From contig CACZTF010000071.1 in the NCBI GenBank assembly GCA_902784025.1, positions 1-9,863 of the forward strand: a stretch of 9,863 bases of DNA, in the 5' to 3' direction. Within the stretch, counting starts at the first letter, position 1. Every line of letters starts with the position of its first letter. The notes below the pieces were generated by a model. It was given only the letters and a program-made list of their open reading frames with translations. It had not been told where the DNA came from and ran no database searches. The position numbers and the translations under genes were made by a program. Positions 1 through 5,256 of the stretch are shown here, piece after piece. Origin of the DNA: an uncultured Lachnospiraceae bacterium (GTDB taxonomy: Bacteria > Bacillota > Clostridia > Lachnospirales > Lachnospiraceae).

Positions 1-1
1 G

Positions 2-673
2 ACAACCACACAGGCAGATCCAGAAAGTACAACTGCCGCAGATACAACCACTGAGGCTTCCGATTCCACACAGGCTGTCCTGGGCGGCTGGACTGTAAAT
101 ACCGGTACAAAGCCCGGTATTTCAGATGAAGATAAGGCTTTGTTTGAAAAAGCGGTGAAAGGCACAGATGAAGAAGGGCACACACCTGTAGCCTGTATAG
201 CAACCCAGCTGGTAGCAGGTACCAATCATGCATTTCTCTGTGCCGATACGGAAGGGACTTCTTCCTGGCATGTGGTTACGGTATATGAGTCTTTAGACGG
301 AAAAGCCGAGGTTATCGGTACCACAGAACTGGATCCTTCTGACATTTACACCACAGACGAAAGTAGTGACAGTGAGATCGTAGGGGGTTGGACTGTTGTA
401 AGTGAAGAGAAGGGTTCGATCCCCGACGACGCACAGGCTGCATTTACCAAAGCTATTGAAGGTTATACAGGCGTGAGCTATACTCCTGTGGCGCTTCTTG
501 CTACCCAGGTTGTATCAGGTATGAATTACAGGCTGCTTTGTGCAGGTACGCCTGTGGTACCTGATGGTGTTACGGCACTTTATGTAGTGGATGTTTATGA
601 GGACACCTCAGGAAATGCAGAGATCACCGACGCACAGAAGGTGCTGCTAACAGAGTATGCAGGCATAAAGTGA
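2..673 (+). CDS. C-terminal part of secreted protein with two cystatin-like domains (5' truncated)
   Basis: The frame is open from the window edge to a TGA at 671-673, giving 223 visible residues; the true start and any signal peptide lie outside. Residues 1-25 form a Thr/Ala/Asp-rich linker typical of exported clostridial proteins. Two tandem domains follow in exact register, 100 residues apart: GGW at 28-30 and 128-130, a QLVAG motif at 69-73 and QVVSG at 169-173, and a Cys at 80 and 180. An N-terminal Gly pair, a central QxVxG hairpin followed by a Leu/Phe-rich strand, and a later Val/Tyr-rich strand are the cystatin-fold hallmarks. In eukaryotes such domains inhibit papain-like cysteine proteases; whether these do is inference. 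The second PW-type hairpin is not clearly conserved (SSW in copy 1, ALY in copy 2). An internal TTG at 140 is not a credible start because coding sequence with domain homology continues upstream. Confidence 0.8.
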   Translation, partial: TTTQADPESTTAADTTTEASDSTQAVLGGWTVNTGTKPGISDEDKALFEKAVKGTDEEGHTPVACIATQLVAGTNHAFLCADTEGTSSWHVVTVYESLDGKAEVIGTTELDPSDIYTTDESSDSEIVGGWTVVSEEKGSIPDDAQAAFTKAIEGYTGVSYTPVALLATQVVSGMNYRLLCAGTPVVPDGVTALYVVDVYEDTSGNAEITDAQKVLLTEYAGIK

Positions 674-695
674 TAATAAAAAACGGCATAACTGG
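654..695 (+). repeat. Left copy of ~40-bp direct repeat flanking the ATPase unit
   Basis: This segment covers the last five codons and the stop of the cystatin-domain gene plus 22 bases beyond. It aligns with 2208-2246 in the same orientation with four mismatches and one 3-base gap (35 of 39 aligned positions identical). Shared blocks include CATAAAGTGAT, AAAAAA and GGCATAAC. The two copies lie about 1.55 kb apart and bracket the ATPase gene and its palindrome. Confidence 0.75.
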
Positions 696-702
696 CATGC
701 CG
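678..702 (-). terminator. Probable minus-strand terminator downstream of the ATPase gene
   Basis: Read on the minus strand, a 6-bp stem CGGCAT / ATGCCG (702-697 and 689-684) with a 7-base loop is followed by six T residues (683-678). It directly abuts the plus-strand terminator, so the two convergent genes would each have their own stop signal. It lies about 165 bases past the ATPase stop codon, which is far but not unusual. The six-base stem makes it weaker than its neighbour. Confidence 0.55.
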
Positions 703-733
703 GGGACAGAAGATGATTCTTCTGTCTTTTTTT
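703..733 (+). terminator. Rho-independent terminator of the cystatin-domain gene
   Basis: A perfect 9-bp stem (GACAGAAGA at 705-713 and TCTTCTGTC at 718-726) with a TGAT loop is followed by seven T residues at 727-733. Two more G-U pairs can extend the stem outward. It lies 31 bases after the stop codon of the plus-strand gene, so it most likely ends that transcript. Confidence 0.82.
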
Positions 734-770
734 GTGGAACTTTTCCTTATGTACCTAATTTGTTTTTATG

Positions 771-867
771 TTTTTCAAGGGATTCTATATACTTCTTTGA
801 CATTTTTCAAAGGATTTTCACCTTGGTTTTTGATATATTTCAAAAGAACTGTTGTTTTGTCTTGATC
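771..867. repeat. AT-rich imperfect tandem repeats (~33-bp period) in the 734-868 gap
   Basis: Three degenerate units begin at about 771, 803 and 836. Each starts with TTTTTCAA or TATTTCAA and ends near TTTGACA, TTTTGATA or CTTGATC, giving a period of 32-33 bases. They fill most of the space between the terminators and the ATPase stop codon. No open frame of useful length with a ribosome binding site covers them. On the minus strand one frame gives about 11-residue Lys-rich units interrupted by a stop, so a decayed coding repeat is possible. Confidence 0.35.
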
Positions 868-868
868 C

Positions 869-2089
869 CTACAGCATCCCCACCGGTATCACCATATTAT
901 TCCCGTCCAGCGGCATAAGGCTGTCATAGCTGCATATAACGCCGCCCTTTCCCACTTTAAGAGAGGGAAAATGTTTCCCCAGCACACTGAAATGTTTTAT
1001 ATCCTTCACATTTGGCGAAAAAGTCTTTTTTACTTCTAACGGATACAATACACCGTCACGGTAGAAAACAAAATCTATCTCCTGTCCGTTTGTTGTCCTG
1101 AAAAAATATATATCCGGTTTTATTCCGGCATTATAATATGACTTAAGTATCTCACCAAACACAAATGTCTCAAATATATTCCCGGCATTTGCACCATTCA
1201 TCAGCGTTTCCGTGGTAAGCCACCGGCAAAGGTAACAAACAAGTCCCGTATCCGTAAAATACACCTTAGGGGTTTTCACTATACGCCTGCCCGCATTTTG
1301 CGAAAAAGGTCTTAAAAGATATATGGTCCCGGAAGCTTCAAGTATGGAAATCCATCGTTTTACCGTCTTGTCATCCACGCCCACATCGCTTGCTATGGAA
1401 TGCATATTAAGAAGTTCCCCTGTTCTTGCGGCCAGCGCAGTCATAAATTGGGTAAATGCTACGGTATCCCCCACCTGTGACAGCTCACGCACATCTCTTT
1501 CTATATAAGAATTTACATACGAAGCATAGTAACGCTGAGGATCAAGCTTATCATTTGCATAAATCTCCGGCATACATCCCTTCCTGATAATGTCCCACAA
1601 CTCATGCTGTTCATATTTTGTAAATGTTTTTCGCGCTTCATAATATCCGTCATCCGGAAAAAACGGCCGGTTGAAATCATCCCCTTTTATTTCCCTGAGT
1701 GATAACCCCAGCATTTCCATGATACTGATACGTCCCGCAAGACTCTCACTGATATTCTTCATCAGATGATACTTTTGGGATCCCGTAAGAATATACATAC
1801 CCTTTTCTTTTTTTTCATCGATCATCAGTTTTATATCGATAAATGAATCAGGCGCCCTTTGTATCTCATCAAGTATCAGCGGACTCCCGTACATTTTCAG
1901 AAAACCGGCGGGATCCTCTTTTAATGCCTGCAGCACCAGGCGGTCATCCAGGGTAATATAACGTATACCGGAAAAATCCTCTTTAAGAACTGTACTTTTT
2001 CCCACCTGTCTGGGCCCGGTAAGTAAAATTGACGGAAAGTCCCTTAAATCCTCAGACAAAATGTTGGTTATATGTCTTTTTATATACAT
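869..2089 (-). CDS. AAA-family ATPase with DUF4143 C-terminal domain
   Basis: This 406-residue protein has the usual length and layout of the AAA_14/DUF4143 (COG1373) family. Walker A is GPRQVGKST at 25-33, Walker B is LILDE at 71-75, and a sensor-1-like ILTGSQ lies at 100-105. A winged-helix-like stretch falls at about 225-260. The C-terminal DUF4143 part carries Glu307, Asp339 (in GQEIDF) and Glu352-x-Lys354 (in LEVKK), an arrangement resembling PD-(D/E)xK nuclease folds. The family is abundant and often multicopy in gut Bacillota and Bacteroidota, and its biological role is not settled; defence or toxin-antitoxin-like roles have been suggested from context. The start at 2089 is supported by AGAGG at 2102-2098, 8 bases upstream. 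The gene is monocistronic, convergent with the plus-strand gene, and bounded by direct repeats. It appears intact, with all ATPase motifs present. Confidence 0.9.
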   Translation of the reverse strand: MYIKRHITNILSEDLRDFPSILLTGPRQVGKSTVLKEDFSGIRYITLDDRLVLQALKEDPAGFLKMYGSPLILDEIQRAPDSFIDIKLMIDEKKEKGMYILTGSQKYHLMKNISESLAGRISIMEMLGLSLREIKGDDFNRPFFPDDGYYEARKTFTKYEQHELWDIIRKGCMPEIYANDKLDPQRYYASYVNSYIERDVRELSQVGDTVAFTQFMTALAARTGELLNMHSIASDVGVDDKTVKRWISILEASGTIYLLRPFSQNAGRRIVKTPKVYFTDTGLVCYLCRWLTTETLMNGANAGNIFETFVFGEILKSYYNAGIKPDIYFFRTTNGQEIDFVFYRDGVLYPLEVKKTFSPNVKDIKHFSVLGKHFPSLKVGKGGVICSYDSLMPLDGNNMVIPVGML

Positions 2090-2106
2090 CTCTATCGCCT
2101 CTTTTG

Positions 2107-2137
2107 TGTTAAAATGGAATCTGATTCCATTTTAACA
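2107..2137. promoter_or_regulatory. Perfect 31-bp palindrome, likely operator of the ATPase gene
   Basis: Two perfect 15-base arms (2107-2121 and 2123-2137) flank a single central T at 2122; the core reads TGGAATC-T-GATTCCA. The site ends 17 bases before the ATPase start codon and contains the best -10 candidate, so a protein bound here should block transcription. The ATPase's own winged-helix region makes autoregulation possible, but that is inference. On the plus strand the inverted repeat is followed by seven T residues (2138-2144), so it could also act as a terminator, although no plus-strand gene precedes it. Confidence 0.65.
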
Positions 2138-2156
2138 TTTTTTTATAAAAAAACAA
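2129..2156 (-). promoter_or_regulatory. Candidate sigma-70-type promoter of the ATPase gene
   Basis: On the minus strand, TTGTTT (2156-2151) and TAAAAT (2134-2129) are separated by 16 bases. Each matches its consensus at four or five positions. The predicted transcript start would fall near 2122, the centre of the palindrome. The region is very AT-rich, so other hexamer pairs are possible. Confidence 0.35.
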
Positions 2157-2207
2157 ACTCTGCAATTTATAAAATTCTTTTTGTAACATCAAACCAAACA
2201 GGGATAA

Positions 2208-2246
2208 AGTATACAGACATAAAGTGATAAAAAAGGGCATAACCGG
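2208..2246 (+). repeat. Right copy of ~40-bp direct repeat, with a vestigial gene tail
   Basis: This is the partner of 654-695. In the plus-strand frame it reads Lys-Tyr-Thr-Asp-Ile-Lys-stop (2207-2227), against Glu-Tyr-Ala-Gly-Ile-Lys-stop at the end of the intact gene. The differences fall in codons that would still encode a sensible C-terminus, so this looks like the surviving tail of a paralogous or duplicated gene. No similarity to the cystatin domain is visible further upstream. The second arm of the minus-strand terminator seen in the left copy is missing here, so no clear terminator is left for the polysaccharide operon that ends at 2254. Confidence 0.7.
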
Positions 2247-2253
2247 ATTTCTG

Positions 2254-2988
2254 TCATCCTATAAAACCTCCGTCCGATACCAGAACCTGGCCGGTAATAA
2301 ATGATGATTCTTCAGAAGCGAGGAAACAGATGGCATTTGCTATATCTTCCGGAGTACCCAGTCTTCCGAGTGGGGTCTGTAGAGCAAGTTCGTCCAGGAC
2401 ATCCTTCCCAAGCACCTGTACCATATCCGTATCTATGACTCCGGGCGCCACGCAATTCACCCTGATGTTGCTTGGCGCCAGTTCCATGGCCAAAGAACGG
2501 GTGAGACCGATAAGTGCATGCTTTGTGCAGGAATAAGTGACTTCGCAGCTTGCACCGTGCATTCCCCAAATAGAAGAAACATTTACGATCGTACCCTTTT
2601 TCCTTTCCAGCATGTCCGGAAGAACTGCCATGATAGTATTTCTTGCACCGTTCAGATTGGTATTAAAATACCTGTTCCACATTTCATCTGTTACATCCTG
2701 AAATAAAGACTGGCCTGCTACGCCTGCATTGTTCACCAAAAGATCAGGCGGACCGAATACATCCTTTGTTTTTTCCACCATGGCATATACCTGATCCCGG
2801 TCTCCCACATCAGCCTGAAACGCAATAGCTTCATATCCTTCGTCATTCAGTTCACGGACCACTTCTTTAGCCTTATCATGCCTTTCAATATAATTAATGC
2901 AGACACGGTATCCTTTGTGAGCCAGCTTTACAGCCGCTGCCCGCCCTATACCTCTTGATGATCCCGTGATTATCGCAGTCTTTTTCAT
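2254..2988 (-). CDS. SDR-family oxidoreductase, FabG-like
   Basis: This 244-residue classical short-chain dehydrogenase has the normal FabG length. It shows the cofactor motif TGSSRGIG (8-15), NNAG (86-89), Asn111, catalytic Ser139, Tyr152-x-x-x-Lys156 and the PG motif at 182-183, so it should be an active NAD(P)H-dependent ketone or alcohol oxidoreductase in the cytosol. It ends Gly-Gly-Phe-Ile-Gly, close to the usual SDR C-terminus. The start is fixed by GGAGG at 3002-2998, 9 bases before ATG. It is the last gene of the polysaccharide operon, 33 bases after the flavoprotein gene. The FabG resemblance does not prove a fatty-acid role: many relatives in capsule loci reduce keto-sugars or other intermediates, and the substrate cannot be read here. 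Confidence 0.9.
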   Translation of the reverse strand: MKKTAIITGSSRGIGRAAAVKLAHKGYRVCINYIERHDKAKEVVRELNDEGYEAIAFQADVGDRDQVYAMVEKTKDVFGPPDLLVNNAGVAGQSLFQDVTDEMWNRYFNTNLNGARNTIMAVLPDMLERKKGTIVNVSSIWGMHGASCEVTYSCTKHALIGLTRSLAMELAPSNIRVNCVAPGVIDTDMVQVLGKDVLDELALQTPLGRLGTPEDIANAICFLASEESSFITGQVLVSDGGFIG

Positions 2989-3021
2989 TTTTTAATACCT
3001 CCGTAAATAAAAACGATATGT

Positions 3022-4158
3022 TCATTTTTGTCTTTTCTTTTTGTAATCACGATAAAGCTTTAATAATCCTGCATACGGATAAACATATTCCGAAATCTGA
3101 TTATCACTGTAGTATTTAACAAAACTGTCTTTATTACGTATTTTTTTCATAAATATATTATGCAAAGGTTTTCCGAAAAATATCTTCTGTAAAAAAGTCC
3201 CCTGTTTTATTATTTTTGTATAAGGCGCCATTCCGTTCAAAAAAAATGGCTTAAGATCACATGATCTGATACGTGCTTTTGCTGCCTCCATACCGCTTAT
3301 CAGCGCAAAGAAAAGACCCTCACCGTAAATGGGATCCACAAAGCCCCCTGCATCACCTGCTAACACAACGTTAGCAGGGCCTCCGGACTGGTCAGTGATC
3401 TTACCATAGGGAACAAAAGCACCTTTTATGATAAGATCATCATACACTGCTCCCAGCCTTTTAATATGATCTTTAAGTATCTTTTTATAATCGGTTTTTT
3501 TAGAAAACACTCCTCCCAGCCCCAAACAATATTCGTCACCGGAAGGGAAACACCAGGCATAACCTTTTTCTACCACATCAAAATATATCTTAACCGTGTC
3601 TTTAAACTTAAAAGAGTTTTTGGGGATATAGGTTTCAACACAAAAGCCCTGAACTCCCTTTTTAAATCCCAGTCTTTTACTTATGCTGCTTACCGCCCCG
3701 TCTCCTGCGATCAGGGAATCATAGGTAATGCGGGTTCCGTCAGTCAAAGTCAGGATCTTTTTTTCAAGATCTATCTCATACCTTTTTTCATTTTCATATA
3801 AAAGCCCGCCAAGTTCCCTGTACTTTTTGACCATATAATGATCGAATCTGTTACGTCTGACAAAATACAACGGATCGTCAAGTTCGCATTCTGTCATCCT
3901 GTCTGTTTTTAAAAAGAGTTCTACGCATTTGTTCGAATCACAAAAGACCTCCGACAATTCTTCTGTTTCATTTATATCTAAAAGTTCTTTCAGGACACGA
4001 AGTGTTTTATTGGTCACAAGTCCCCCGCATGTTTTGTTCCTGGGAAAACTGCTCTTATCTATCACGATATTCGTAATACCTGCTTTCTGCAGGGTTATTG
4101 CTGAAGAAATACCTGACGGTCCGGCTCCTATTATCAAAGCCTCTGTGTGTCTTTCCAT
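3022..4158 (-). CDS. FAD-dependent oxidoreductase, geranylgeranyl reductase family
   Basis: This 378-residue flavoprotein begins with a Rossmann FAD-binding motif GAGPSG (11-16) and an acidic residue at the end of strand 2 (Asp34). It carries the family-typical FPRNKTCGG (38-46), then GDG (152-154) and the third FAD motif AGDAGGFVDP (267-276) followed by YGEG. These features place it with geranylgeranyl reductases, digeranylgeranyl-glycerophospholipid reductases and related PHBH-fold enzymes. Members reduce isoprenoid chains or act on diverse small molecules. No membrane segment is obvious. It lies 36 bases after the aminotransferase gene and 33 before the SDR gene, preceded by AAAGGAA about 12 bases upstream of ATG. 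A role on a polyprenyl carrier lipid is tempting in this context but is only inference. Confidence 0.85.
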   Translation of the reverse strand: MERHTEALIIGAGPSGISSAITLQKAGITNIVIDKSSFPRNKTCGGLVTNKTLRVLKELLDINETEELSEVFCDSNKCVELFLKTDRMTECELDDPLYFVRRNRFDHYMVKKYRELGGLLYENEKRYEIDLEKKILTLTDGTRITYDSLIAGDGAVSSISKRLGFKKGVQGFCVETYIPKNSFKFKDTVKIYFDVVEKGYAWCFPSGDEYCLGLGGVFSKKTDYKKILKDHIKRLGAVYDDLIIKGAFVPYGKITDQSGGPANVVLAGDAGGFVDPIYGEGLFFALISGMEAAKARIRSCDLKPFFLNGMAPYTKIIKQGTFLQKIFFGKPLHNIFMKKIRNKDSFVKYYSDNQISEYVYPYAGLLKLYRDYKKKRQK

Positions 4159-4194
4159 TTATCAAACAATTCCTTTCGAAAAAAAACTACCGGA

Positions 4195-5256
4195 TCACAC
4201 TTCTTTTTTTAAAGCTTCGATAAGGAGTTCAAAATCCCCGTACTCCAGGTTTCCGATGTGACCGACTCTCAGCATGACATCTTTCATTTCTCCTCCGGAA
4301 GGGTTCAGTATCATACCATATACTTCCTTTAATCTTTTATATATTTCCCCTGCATTTCTGTCCGGCAACATAATGGGTGTACAGCAATTTGACAAAGGAT
4401 ATTCCGGTATTTTTACGGGAACAGCTTTTATAAGATCCCTGAAATATGATGCTCTTTTTTCGTGAAGATCCAGTGTTTCCTGTATACCTGCATCCATGAT
4501 ATGTCCCAGACGCTCTGCAACAGAAAGAAAAACACTGATCGCAGGGGTGAAAGGGGTCTGTCCTCTTTTCTGGTTTTCTATGTGGTCATTAAAATCAAAA
4601 TAATATGAACTGTTGCCCTCAAGAGCCCTTTGCCTAGCCCTTGGGGATAAAGCTATAAGGGAAACTCCCGGTGACAACGCAAGGGCTTTATGACTGGAAG
4701 TTATAACAACATCAATATTTTGTTCCTTCATATCCAAAGGGTCTGCAAGATATGAGCTTATGGCGTCCACCATAAACAGCATATCATTACGTTTGCAAAA
4801 CCTTCCAAGCATATCAATATCATAAAACTGACCGGTTGAAGTCTCACAGGCATTTACGAGCAAGGCTGTATATCCCTTACCGGAACAGGACTCCAAAATA
4901 TATTCCGATAGTGCTTCTCCGAAAGACAGATCATAAGTGTCTGTTTTTATATTATTTCTTGTACAGATCTCTGCAAAACGGTGTCCGAAGCTGCCGCCGT
5001 TTATAACAAGAACTTTGTCATTTTTATTAAGTATATTTTGTACGGAAGCGTCCATTCCTCCCGTACCGCTGCAGGTAAGGCCGATAAAATACGATCCTTC
5101 AGGCGCATTCAGAGATGCAAGATACAGATCCTCACACTTTTTCATTACCTTACTGAAGTCTTCATCCCTGAAATACGGAAGCTGGGTTCCTTCGGTCTTG
5201 AGAGTATACGGATACATTTCTACCGGACCTACCGTAAATAATTTCATCTGTGTCAT
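4195..5256 (-). CDS. Class V pyridoxal-phosphate aminotransferase (alanine-glyoxylate / AEP transaminase-like)
   Basis: This 353-residue fold-type I PLP enzyme has the family-typical length. Visible signatures are the FTVGPVEM opening (7-14), a phosphate-binding SGTGG loop (63-67), ETSTG (138-142), Asp164 in FMVDAISS for the pyridine nitrogen, the Schiff-base Lys190 in SSHKAL, and Arg330 in MLRVGHIG for the substrate carboxylate. Relatives are serine- or alanine-glyoxylate aminotransferases and 2-aminoethylphosphonate-pyruvate transaminases (PhnW); the sequence alone does not decide between them. The start overlaps the previous stop as ATGA, with AGAGGAG directly upstream (5266-5260), so translation is coupled to the membrane-fusion gene. 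Its position in a LicD-containing polysaccharide operon makes an amino-sugar or aminoethylphosphonate decoration worth considering. Confidence 0.88.
   Translation of the reverse strand: MTQMKLFTVGPVEMYPYTLKTEGTQLPYFRDEDFSKVMKKCEDLYLASLNAPEGSYFIGLTCSGTGGMDASVQNILNKNDKVLVINGGSFGHRFAEICTRNNIKTDTYDLSFGEALSEYILESCSGKGYTALLVNACETSTGQFYDIDMLGRFCKRNDMLFMVDAISSYLADPLDMKEQNIDVVITSSHKALALSPGVSLIALSPRARQRALEGNSSYYFDFNDHIENQKRGQTPFTPAISVFLSVAERLGHIMDAGIQETLDLHEKRASYFRDLIKAVPVKIPEYPLSNCCTPIMLPDRNAGEIYKRLKEVYGMILNPSGGEMKDVMLRVGHIGNLEYGDFELLIEALKKEV

Noticed and set aside
797..802. TTGACA as a -35 promoter element
   Set aside because: No acceptable -10 hexamer lies 16-18 bases downstream and no plus-strand gene follows; it belongs to the AT-rich repeat.
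670..918. Plus-strand open frame starting at the stop of the cystatin-domain gene
   Set aside because: It runs through both terminators and the AT-rich repeats, starts with GTG without a usable ribosome binding site, and ends antisense to the ATPase gene; its Phe-rich composition only reflects T-rich DNA.
2312..2569. Minus-strand 85-codon frame inside the SDR gene
   Set aside because: It overlaps the SDR catalytic region in another frame and resembles no protein family.
3466..4261. Plus-strand open frames opposite the flavoprotein and aminotransferase genes
   Set aside because: They are antisense to genes with clear catalytic motifs and show no domain or ribosome binding site.
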